Positions 6,762-14,640 of a stretch of 32,609 nt of DNA are shown in pieces; within the stretch, counting starts at the first letter, position 1; every line of letters begins with the position of its first letter. The stretch covers positions 1 to 32,609 of IMG/VR virus record IMGVR_UViG_3300045135_000724; one strand, 5' to 3'. Below the pieces are notes generated by a model, which searched no databases, had not been told where the DNA came from, and was given only the letters and a program-made list of their open reading frames with translations. Source of the stretch: a virus. Position numbers and translations under genes: made by a program.

Positions 6762-7313
6762 TTAATCTATTTCTAATTCTAAGTTCAATTTGTTATAGTA
6801 GAAGTTCAGTTGGAATGTAGTAAACTCAGCAATGTTAGTACTCATATTTAATTCTAATTCTGAAATTGAATTCATAATTGGCTTTTCAAATACAGCACTC
6901 ATAACATGGATTCCTTCAGCATCTAAGATCTGTAATTTAAGATCATCGATGAATGGTTTTTTCTGTGCCTTTGAATAGTAATACAATAAAGTATCTTGTA
7001 AAATCCAATAATTAATGTAGCCATCTAATAGTTGTAGCTCAACAGTAAACTGTCTTTCAATAGTATTCTGAATTGGAATCGAACCCCTGTGATATGTTCT
7101 TGTACCGTCATTCGGAGCCTGTTCAATAGGATCAAATGAAACCCCTGGTAAAGAAAGTCCCTGCACAGAATAGTTGATAAAATCAATAGGTTCTGACATT
7201 AAATTACCTGGCATTCTATTCAAGTACGGGCGATACTTATCAGCCACCTCCTTTGGAATAAAGTTACGTGGAAACTTAAAGTTAAATAAATTATTTCTGC
7301 TGTTAAGAATCAT
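6762..7313 (-). CDS. Tail-tube-fold protein (gp19/gp54-like)
   Basis: The tail tube of contractile phages is built from stacked hexamers of gp19-type proteins; gp48 and gp54 share the fold at the baseplate end. Here, after a 45-residue extension (FKFPRNFIPKEVADKYRPYL), the body shows the family's strand order: YSVQGLSLPGVSFDPIEQ (~48-65), an arginine/basic turn, RQFTVELQLLDGYINYW, then IDDLKLQILDAEGIHVMSAV, EKPIMNSISELELN and the closing strand EFTTFQLNFYY. Length is 183 residues (T4 gp19: 163). The call rests on pattern, not on identity. It overlaps the 685-residue gene upstream by a TAATG junction. It could be the tube protein itself, the initiator, or a minor tube-like protein. Confidence 0.6.
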   Translation of the reverse strand: MILNSRNNLFNFKFPRNFIPKEVADKYRPYLNRMPGNLMSEPIDFINYSVQGLSLPGVSFDPIEQAPNDGTRTYHRGSIPIQNTIERQFTVELQLLDGYINYWILQDTLLYYYSKAQKKPFIDDLKLQILDAEGIHVMSAVFEKPIMNSISELELNMSTNIAEFTTFQLNFYYNKLNLELEID

Positions 7314-9370
7314 TAGACAATTTTTACTTTACCGTGATACAATAAAGAATCTGTCGAACCGTTTCTTAAATTAATGTAGAATTTATCTTCTGTTAGATTA
7401 GTATCTGCTTGATCAAATCTAACTGCAGTTGCCTTAGGCACTTTAAATAAAACTTCACCAGAACCTAAATCAACATCCGGGAATGTTGGATTGTGGTGAA
7501 TTTCTTGTTGGATATTTCCACTCTTAATGATTAAAACGATATCATCAGCGTTAACTAAGCTGATTGATTCTAAATTATCACCTTTAGGTTTTGCAATACT
7601 AAACTTAATAAAGTTATCTGAAACTTTAGATAGGTTAATTTGACCTTGACCTTCTGTTTTGTAATCAATATCGTTTGTTGTTTCGATCTCAGTGCCCTGT
7701 AGTGTGATATTAGTTGAACCTGCTAAAATACCGTAAGTATCTAAAGCAACAGGTACATATTTAGTTTCACCAACTGATGGTCTAACCGAGTTAATAAATT
7801 GATTTAATTCTCTATTAACAGAAGTATTAGCTAAAGTATTGTAAATTACATTTGCAGAATCATTAGATTTTAATGCAATTTGCTGCATGAATCTACCATA
7901 CTTCTTAGGCTTATCATAAGTTAAAGTAGCAATCTTTAAAATTTGAGTATTGTTAGTTTCGTTGTAAATACGCATTGCAACTCTTAATAAGAAGTTAGAG
8001 CAAAATGCTGCATTTTTAATAATAGGTCTGTATAAAATTGGCTCATCAAATTGTTCAGTCTGGACTAATGTTGTAGTTTCAGTTCTAACATAATTTAAAC
8101 CAAGTTGTTCGCTAACTTCGATATCATAGAATACAATTAAATCATCGCTTGATTCTTGAATTCTACCATTCATATAATTTTCAAAGCCAGCTTGTGAACC
8201 ATCTTTAGTACCGAAGATTTCAAAGTAATCTCCGTTTTCAGATTCTTGTAAGTTAACCGCTAAATCAACAAACTCATCCTCTTGTGCTAAAGTTAATTTT
8301 CTCTCATTACTAACAGTTGCATATTCATAACCATTAACTGTTGTAATATTATCTAAAGTCTTTAGTATTAATTCGTAATTTGCACCTGCAACCACTGAAT
8401 TATTATCAAAGAACGTATCTGCAAATTCACCGTTCTTAGCAGGATCTGCATTATGTACTAAGGCAGGAACTTTGATCTCAATATATTTAGAGTATGAACT
8501 CTCACCTAATACAAATGGTTTAGGATTTTGAATTTCAAAATTAGAAGAGTTTTTATAAACTATAGAAGTAAAATAACCGTAAGTATTGTTATTTCTTAGT
8601 GCTCTTACTTGGAATAAAAATCCATCTAAACCTCTACCTGAAAATGAGTAACCTGTTTTTAAGTGTAACCTGATTGTGTCATAGTAAACATGTTGTACAT
8701 CGTTTACATCAACTATAGATAAATTAGCTGATTTAGTACCTTCCCATTCTGAAGCATCTAAATAGTCTAAGCTATTATTTAATAAAGCGAATACTTTATC
8801 TTCGTCTGTTGGTACTGCATAAAATCTACCAACTTCACCAGGTGCAGTCTTGATAGAGTTACCAGTTTCTTGTTCTGGTTGTGCATATAAAGAGTTAGCT
8901 CTATTACCTACTGTAATTACACCACCTTGCATTTCAGTACCTGCAAGATCTTCATATGTGTAATTAAAATTACCGTTAGTATTTGGTGTGAAAATTAAGT
9001 TTGTACCAATTATTTGTGTAGTTGCTCCATGAATCTCAAATCCTGAGATATTATCAATAGAAGCATCTGATAAATCAAATTTATAAGTTAAACCATTCTT
9101 AAGGGTTAATGGTCTACTAGCAAAGTTATTAATGTACACAAAGCCATTAGCGATTTCAACTGAAAAGTTTACTACATCGCTACCAAGCTCATGAATTAAA
9201 AATCTATCTGCAGTTGTGTCATTTTCAACTGTATCTAAATACTTTAACTGAGAGCCATTATCATCATTCTCAATCTTAGCATTATCTACATTAGCCACGT
9301 TCTGGTCATGGTAGATAAATTCTACTAAAATGTCTTGATCGATTTTTGCAAATTTAGACGATTGCGCCAT
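7313..9370 (-). CDS. Virion structural protein with cupredoxin-like domain
   Basis: I recognise the style (large beta-rich tail/virion protein of marine T4-like phages) but no T4 counterpart. The start MAQSSKFAKIDQDILVEFIY looks like a conserved head. Residues ~72-154 form a small domain with the order GFVYINN, PLTLKNGLTYKFDLSDAS, FTPNTNGNFNYTYEDLAG and MQGGVITV. This resembles a cupredoxin-like module I associate with marine phage structural proteins, which usually ends with YYYCSNHSGMGG. Here the copper-ligand-like His/Cys/His/Met set is missing. The rest (685 residues in all) is beta-rich with no catalytic motif. It lies between the tail-tube-like gene and the spanin-like gene, and probably belongs to the baseplate or tail sheath/collar zone. 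Confidence 0.6.
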   Translation of the reverse strand: MAQSSKFAKIDQDILVEFIYHDQNVANVDNAKIENDDNGSQLKYLDTVENDTTADRFLIHELGSDVVNFSVEIANGFVYINNFASRPLTLKNGLTYKFDLSDASIDNISGFEIHGATTQIIGTNLIFTPNTNGNFNYTYEDLAGTEMQGGVITVGNRANSLYAQPEQETGNSIKTAPGEVGRFYAVPTDEDKVFALLNNSLDYLDASEWEGTKSANLSIVDVNDVQHVYYDTIRLHLKTGYSFSGRGLDGFLFQVRALRNNNTYGYFTSIVYKNSSNFEIQNPKPFVLGESSYSKYIEIKVPALVHNADPAKNGEFADTFFDNNSVVAGANYELILKTLDNITTVNGYEYATVSNERKLTLAQEDEFVDLAVNLQESENGDYFEIFGTKDGSQAGFENYMNGRIQESSDDLIVFYDIEVSEQLGLNYVRTETTTLVQTEQFDEPILYRPIIKNAAFCSNFLLRVAMRIYNETNNTQILKIATLTYDKPKKYGRFMQQIALKSNDSANVIYNTLANTSVNRELNQFINSVRPSVGETKYVPVALDTYGILAGSTNITLQGTEIETTNDIDYKTEGQGQINLSKVSDNFIKFSIAKPKGDNLESISLVNADDIVLIIKSGNIQQEIHHNPTFPDVDLGSGEVLFKVPKATAVRFDQADTNLTEDKFYINLRNGSTDSLLYHGKVKIV

Positions 9371-9386
9371 TATACTTTTTTATATT

Positions 9387-10199
9387 TTAAAATCTTAACC
9401 ATTTAGGTGACCAGTATAAACCCACTCCAATAGAAGGTCCCCAACTTATAACCTGTTGATTATTTAAATTTACCCCATAGCCTACACCAAAACCAATAGA
9501 CCAACCAGCTTTCTTAGTAACTGTTGTTTGGTTTAATTTATCATTTACTAAATTAATATTTCTAATATTAGTAAACTCTAAGTTAGGATATGGTGAAGAA
9601 ACTTTTAATGTGCTATAGCCATCTTTTTTAACAATAGCCATATCTAAACTAATTCCTTGGTTAAACATAAAGTTTGAACCTAATAGCGAATATGTACTAT
9701 CGTTGTTTCTAAAGATATTTATATTACCTTTAAAATCTCTCCAATTATATGTATCAAACTTTTTATTATCAACAACGTCGACTATAATTGTATCGTTATC
9801 GAATGTAATTACACCGGCTGAAATAATAGAGTCTTTAACTTCTAATTCAGCTGAGATTAAATTATTGATCTCTTTGTATTCTTCGTTTATATTTAATACA
9901 GTTTGATATTTTCCAATAAGGTCTTTGTTTTCTTCATTTAGTGCATCTATTTCAAATTCATAAGATCTAATCTCAGAAACTAAATCACCGTTAATATTTC
10001 TTTCTAATTGAATAGTATCCCTAGCTGCTAAATAATTGTTAAAAGATCTATCTGATCTCTCTTGAACTAGTTGCACCTCTCTTTTTAATTGATCTATTCT
10101 ATTACACTGTCTCATAAATAAAAGCATAAAAAGGGCACCTGATATAAAGACTATCAGATTTTTATTTGCTTTTATGTAATTTAAGACTTGTATCATCAT
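9387..10199 (-). CDS. Membrane-anchored coiled-coil protein, spanin-like
   Basis: This 270-residue protein has three visible parts: an N-terminal transmembrane helix (LIVFISGALFMLLF, ~15-28) preceded by lysines; a long coiled-coil (~33-130) with heptad-like charged repeats; and a beta-rich end closing with glycine/aromatic alternation (GWSIGFGVGYGV, ~232-243; WGPSIGVGLYWSPKWLRF, 253-270). The last residue is phenylalanine, as in outer-membrane beta proteins. An inner-membrane anchor, a periplasm-spanning rod and an outer-membrane-type end is the design expected of a one-piece spanin, the last step of lysis in Gram-negative hosts. No lipobox is seen (C32 follows the helix without one). Endolysin and holin are not nearby, so a structural or injection role remains possible. 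Confidence 0.5.
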   Translation of the reverse strand: MMIQVLNYIKANKNLIVFISGALFMLLFMRQCNRIDQLKREVQLVQERSDRSFNNYLAARDTIQLERNINGDLVSEIRSYEFEIDALNEENKDLIGKYQTVLNINEEYKEINNLISAELEVKDSIISAGVITFDNDTIIVDVVDNKKFDTYNWRDFKGNINIFRNNDSTYSLLGSNFMFNQGISLDMAIVKKDGYSTLKVSSPYPNLEFTNIRNINLVNDKLNQTTVTKKAGWSIGFGVGYGVNLNNQQVISWGPSIGVGLYWSPKWLRF

Positions 10200-10204
10200 T
10201 TATT

Positions 10205-12451
10205 TTAGTTAAATCCAGAATCTACTGCTTGTGCACCTGTACCATATAATGGATCTCCAATAGTTGGTGGGGTTGCATAATTAATAGAACCACTTGATAT
10301 AATTTTTCTAGGAGCAATTAAAACATGTAAGAATCCCATATTATTAATTGGTTGTGAAGATGTACCTTGGAAACTTGTACTACTATATGAAGCAGTATTT
10401 ACAAAATCAAAAGCACTAAATGTTGTTGGATTTGCGTTAGTAGTAACTTTTCCCCAGATAGCATATTCCATTGCAGAATTTACCGGAGTAGTACCACCAT
10501 TGCCGTTATAACTTAACTCGAAAGTTGAAGAGAACCAACTTAAACCTGTTAGATTAACAGCAACATTAGACATATCTACTTCACCAACTACTGTAATGCT
10601 TATAGCACCATTATTTGCTGCTGGTACAGTAAACGGATCTACTTGAATTTGACCATTAATAGTGGTTGTAGGAGTTATAACAGGACTACCTACAAAATTA
10701 TATCCAGGTGTATTTACTGTAAGACTAGAATTACTTCCATATTCATATCCTGAAACCATTGTAATTGTATAGAATGTATTCCCGGTCGATCTAACTAAAT
10801 ATTGTGGTTGACCTAATGTTTGATTAGTTACAGCACCTGCAGTATCATTAATAATAGCATCACCCGTTAAAGCTATTGTATAACTAGCAGTACCTGTATT
10901 AAGTTGTGTGCTACCAGTACTATTATATACAAAATTATATGTTGTATTAACAGTTGGTTGAGTCCAACTTAAAAGTATATTTAATTTAGTATCATCTACA
11001 CTATCAATACCCATATTATTAATTGTAAATCCAGCCGGTGTCGTAGTAAATGAAATATTATTAGTCCATTTATAACCTGTTGGTGCTGAAAGTTGAATAC
11101 TTTCTGTAAATGAACTACCCCCACTTTTAGTTAAAACAATATCTTGATCTGATCCATCTTTAGTATCTAAGAAATTTAAAGTCATAGTAGTGTCTGGTGC
11201 TTGACCAGAACCTGCGTCAGTCCAATACATATCTTCAACACCTAAATAAATAATCTGTGGTAATCTTCTAATTACTATAGAAGAACCAGAAGATTGTTGA
11301 ATAGTATCAAACGCAGTATCTACGCTACCTGTAATATTGTAAGAGCCAGTTACATAACTTGCAGTTAAATCAATATCTGCACCGCCAATCAATGGGGTTG
11401 CATTATTAGTAACTGCAGCAGTACCCTGACCTGCTTGTGAAGCTGCATTATCATCTATTGTGTATGAAAAAGAACATAGATCTGGAGTTTCATAGGTATC
11501 TGTACCATCTGTCCACGTCTTACCATTACAAATATACCAGCCAGCATATTGACCAACACCTGAACCTACTTTAATATGTAATAAATTAGTAGTAGCATCA
11601 ACGCCTTCATTTAATTGCTCTTGTATAAATCTAGAACTATCTTCAAAATAAGAAGGTATCATAGAAATAATAGTACCCACTGGCACTGCACCTCCTAAAT
11701 CTTGAACTGATTTGAATTCAATTTCACCAGATGTATTTTTAGCAACAGCAATCTTATCAGTATCTGGATTACCTGTAGTGATAGTTAATTTACCTTCTAT
11801 ATTTAAATCAGATTCGAAAGTAGCATCTGTAAATATTGTAGAACCTGTTGGAGTAACTGTTAATAAGTCATCTTGTGCAGAATTCTTAATATTAAAAGAA
11901 TTTGTTTCATAAACAACTGAATTAGGTGGTAACTGTCCTTGAATATCATCAGAATCTGAAAAATACATTCTAAGATCACCTGCATTATCTAACTGAAAAT
12001 GAAATGCAGAATCTACACCGTTAGCTTCTAATTTAAGATTAGAAGTTGATTCGCTATCATATCTATGAATTACTAATTGAGAACTACCCTCAGGCATCTG
12101 ATATTCTGGAGCATCAGATTTATAACCAATAACCACAGCAGGCGGATTTTCACCAGTTTCATGTTTAGGTATTAGCGTATCGACACTTCCAGGAATGCCT
12201 GAATCTTCTTGTATTAAATACCAATATTGACCAGCAGCAGCCCCAGTAGGACCTTGAACACCTTGAGCACCTGTAAGACCAATAGGACCTTGAAATCCCA
12301 TAGTTCCTTGTGCACCTTGATTACCAGTAACACCGATAGGACCCTGTGGACCACCACCGTTAGTTACTAATTGATCAAAGTTATAATTAACTTTATCTAA
12401 TTTAATCTGATCAGAATCAGTATAAGATATTTGTTTTAAATTTAGTGCCAT
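10205..12451 (-). CDS. Tail fibre with collagen-like stem and tail-collar domain (fibre 1)
   Basis: A receptor-binding or short-tail-fibre-type protein of 748 residues. An N-terminal motif DKVNYNFDQL (19-28) probably attaches it to the virion. Then comes a collagen-like stem of 12 Gly-X-Y triplets (34-69), which implies a trimer. A beta region follows, then a tail-collar-like domain (~255-335) with PVGTIISMIPSYF, GWYICNGKTWTD and TPDLCSFSYTID, comparable to T4 gp12. IIYLGVEDMYWTD (400-412) follows. The C-terminal ~330 residues are two similar beta-sandwich modules (around GYKW, 459-462, and GYEY, 568-571) and a final head. The domain order matches the neighbouring fibre up to ~412, after which they differ. 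No chaperone is seen nearby. Confidence 0.8.
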   Translation of the reverse strand: MALNLKQISYTDSDQIKLDKVNYNFDQLVTNGGGPQGPIGVTGNQGAQGTMGFQGPIGLTGAQGVQGPTGAAAGQYWYLIQEDSGIPGSVDTLIPKHETGENPPAVVIGYKSDAPEYQMPEGSSQLVIHRYDSESTSNLKLEANGVDSAFHFQLDNAGDLRMYFSDSDDIQGQLPPNSVVYETNSFNIKNSAQDDLLTVTPTGSTIFTDATFESDLNIEGKLTITTGNPDTDKIAVAKNTSGEIEFKSVQDLGGAVPVGTIISMIPSYFEDSSRFIQEQLNEGVDATTNLLHIKVGSGVGQYAGWYICNGKTWTDGTDTYETPDLCSFSYTIDDNAASQAGQGTAAVTNNATPLIGGADIDLTASYVTGSYNITGSVDTAFDTIQQSSGSSIVIRRLPQIIYLGVEDMYWTDAGSGQAPDTTMTLNFLDTKDGSDQDIVLTKSGGSSFTESIQLSAPTGYKWTNNISFTTTPAGFTINNMGIDSVDDTKLNILLSWTQPTVNTTYNFVYNSTGSTQLNTGTASYTIALTGDAIINDTAGAVTNQTLGQPQYLVRSTGNTFYTITMVSGYEYGSNSSLTVNTPGYNFVGSPVITPTTTINGQIQVDPFTVPAANNGAISITVVGEVDMSNVAVNLTGLSWFSSTFELSYNGNGGTTPVNSAMEYAIWGKVTTNANPTTFSAFDFVNTASYSSTSFQGTSSQPINNMGFLHVLIAPRKIISSGSINYATPPTIGDPLYGTGAQAVDSGFN
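12245..12352 (-). repeat. Collagen-like repeat of fibre 1, 12 Gly-X-Y triplets
   Basis: Twelve uninterrupted Gly-X-Y triplets are encoded here (residues 34-69), with P, Q, T and V favoured at X and Y. Such stretches form triple helices in trimeric phage fibres. The repeat sits directly after the NYNF attachment motif. Confidence 0.9.
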
Positions 12452-12462
12452 GAAACTTCTGC

Positions 12463-12470
12463 TATTTATT
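12463..12470 (-). promoter_or_regulatory. Possible late promoter box (AATAAATA) before fibre 1
   Basis: Minus-strand AATAAATA lies 12 bases before the fibre 1 ATG in the 53-base gap between the fibre genes. It matches the T4 late box TATAAATA in seven of eight bases, and the looser form NATAAATA reported for cyanophages. The start site would leave a leader of only a few bases, and in such AT-rich DNA the match could be chance. Confidence 0.2.
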
Positions 12471-12504
12471 GTATATATTTGCTTTTTATTATTAATTTAA
12501 TTCC

Positions 12505-14640
12505 TTAAAAACAAGTTTGAGGTGGATATATTTTAGAGTTTGATTGAATTGCAGCTCTAAAATCAGCTGTATCTAATAGACCATTGTATGGTTGATATTG
12601 GCCATCTGCATTCTGAGACCTTACCGTAACTAATGGATGTACTTTAGGTGTTGTTCCAATCCAACCTTCATGCACGTAAACTGTAGCACCGTTATTATAA
12701 ACTGAGTATAAATCACTTAAACCGCTTAATGCAAATATTGTATTAGTACCTGCATATAATTCATGAATATCATTAGTACTTACACATATATCGTATGATG
12801 TCCCCATTGAAAATTCAACTTCACCAATGTGTATAATGTAACTAAAGGTTATAGCGTCTCCTACAAATTGTGTACCGTCCCAATATCTTCTAGCACCATT
12901 ACTATTATTAGTCTCTTTATACCAACCAGCAGTTGCGTTAAACCCAAAGCTATTTAATAATGTAGTTGCAAATTTAAAGCTAGTATCATCTATTGTATAA
13001 CTAGAACCAGAAGAAACTGTACCATTTAGTAAAGTTACATCTTGATTATAACCTAATTGTATTGTTTGTTGAACTGGACATGGCGCAACTAAAGTAAACG
13101 CTGAGCCGTTCCAATATCTAGCTACATTATCTTTGGCATACCATTTAACAGCAGCTGGAGTACTATTAGCGTTATATAAAATAACGTTGGTTAAATCTTC
13201 TTGGGTATTAGACCATGTTTTACCAATCCCAGTCCAAATAAATTCGCTAATAGAAGCAGCACATGCATTAGTAGAATCTGTACTAGGCCCTGCTAAATAA
13301 ATACTTTCAGTTGGTGTTGGAGTAACGCCGCTTGTATCATTCCACGTTAGATCATTCTGACCTAAATAAGCTATATGAATATTTCTAGTCATATAAAAAT
13401 CAGATCCTAAATTGTAATCTAATTGAATAGATTCATCGCTATATGTAGCTTCTTGTATTACTGTGTAATTATCAACAGTTGCAGTTCCAGTATATTCAGC
13501 ATCGTTTAATAAACCAATACCACCTATTAGCACTACATCGCCATCGCCGCCAGATGTTGGAACTTGTCCATTGTTATTTGCATCTATTTGATATTCAAAA
13601 TTATTTAAGTTAGGTACGTTGAATTCTAAAACATTGTTTGAATCTGTCCATGTTTGACCATTACATAAATACCACCCCTCATATTTAGTACCCTGTTTAC
13701 CGGCACCGTATCTTATGTTTAAGAAACCTCTGTTAGATTCAGCAGAAGATAAAAATTCATTTAAATAAAAATTATTAGTATTAAATTCATTAGCTGTAAT
13801 TGCAATAATAGAACCTTCTGGGAATGTACCAATAATTTCATGTTTTAATCTCCATGATGTTTCACCGGTAGTATTATCAGCAGCTAAAACCATCCCAGTA
13901 CTTGGGTTATTCTTATAATTAACGGTACCATTAGCGACAACATCTGATTGAGATACTGTTGTATCACTTGATATTGTTAAACCAGCTGATTTAGCATTAC
14001 TTGGATTTAATGTTAAATATTCGCCGTCTGTGGAATCTTCTAAAGTTAGATAGTCTAATCTTTGATTTATTTTACCATCTGATTTTATAATCATAAAATC
14101 ATCTCCAGCGCTCTCTAAATTAATATAAGATCTTTTACCTAGACCTTCTGCTATCTCTGTTCTAAATTCTATATTGTTCTTTGCTATATCTTGTACATAA
14201 GAAATAAAAACACCATCATTTACTCTAACAGGTGCATTAACAGAATATGCTTCATCGGGAGTACCATCACCGTCTATATCTACAGTACTTGTAATAAAGT
14301 CACTAAAAACAACTCTAATAGCCGTGATTTCATCTACAGATGGACCATTATATTTAGGCATTAAAGTTACATTTCTTTCATCAGAAACTATATGCCATGG
14401 CTCATCAGCTGCAATTCCTTGAGGACCTTGAAAACCTTGTACTCCAACAGGACCTTGAAAACCTTGTACACCCCTATCACCAAAATCACCTGAATATCCA
14501 GTACTACCTTGTGGCCCTTGAGGTCCACCTAATATAAGTTGATTAAAGTTATAATTAAGTTTATCAACCTTAGAGTCAGCCCACCATATAGTACTGTTTG
14601 GGTCTAGATCTGATTTAAATATTTCTTTGATATCTAACAT
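12505..14640 (-). CDS. Tail fibre with collagen-like stem, collar domain and repeat tip (fibre 2)
   Basis: A 711-residue relative of the neighbouring fibre. The order is: attachment motif DKLNYNFNQL (26-35), 12 Gly-X-Y triplets (39-74), a beta region, then a collar domain (~272-352) with FPEGSIIAI, GWYLCNGQTWTD and VPNLNNFEYQID. IHIAYLGQNDLTWND (421-435) is also shared with fibre 1. The tip (~455-711) is different. It carries two similar modules, KWYAKDNVARYWNGSAF (499-515) and GWYKETNNSNGARRYWDGTQF (572-592), and cysteine-bearing stretches (STNACAAS, YDICVSTND) of a kind I associate with surface proteins of Bacteroidota and their phages. It probably binds a host surface glycan or protein. 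The start overlaps the stop of the 1447-residue gene (TAATG). Confidence 0.8.
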   Translation of the reverse strand: MLDIKEIFKSDLDPNSTIWWADSKVDKLNYNFNQLILGGPQGPQGSTGYSGDFGDRGVQGFQGPVGVQGFQGPQGIAADEPWHIVSDERNVTLMPKYNGPSVDEITAIRVVFSDFITSTVDIDGDGTPDEAYSVNAPVRVNDGVFISYVQDIAKNNIEFRTEIAEGLGKRSYINLESAGDDFMIIKSDGKINQRLDYLTLEDSTDGEYLTLNPSNAKSAGLTISSDTTVSQSDVVANGTVNYKNNPSTGMVLAADNTTGETSWRLKHEIIGTFPEGSIIAITANEFNTNNFYLNEFLSSAESNRGFLNIRYGAGKQGTKYEGWYLCNGQTWTDSNNVLEFNVPNLNNFEYQIDANNNGQVPTSGGDGDVVLIGGIGLLNDAEYTGTATVDNYTVIQEATYSDESIQLDYNLGSDFYMTRNIHIAYLGQNDLTWNDTSGVTPTPTESIYLAGPSTDSTNACAASISEFIWTGIGKTWSNTQEDLTNVILYNANSTPAAVKWYAKDNVARYWNGSAFTLVAPCPVQQTIQLGYNQDVTLLNGTVSSGSSYTIDDTSFKFATTLLNSFGFNATAGWYKETNNSNGARRYWDGTQFVGDAITFSYIIHIGEVEFSMGTSYDICVSTNDIHELYAGTNTIFALSGLSDLYSVYNNGATVYVHEGWIGTTPKVHPLVTVRSQNADGQYQPYNGLLDTADFRAAIQSNSKIYPPQTCF
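14419..14526 (-). repeat. Collagen-like repeat of fibre 2, 12 Gly-X-Y triplets
   Basis: Residues 39-74 are twelve Gly-X-Y triplets, including a repeated GVQGFQGP unit at ~57-64 and ~66-73. The triplet count equals that of fibre 1, although the residues differ. Confidence 0.9.
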
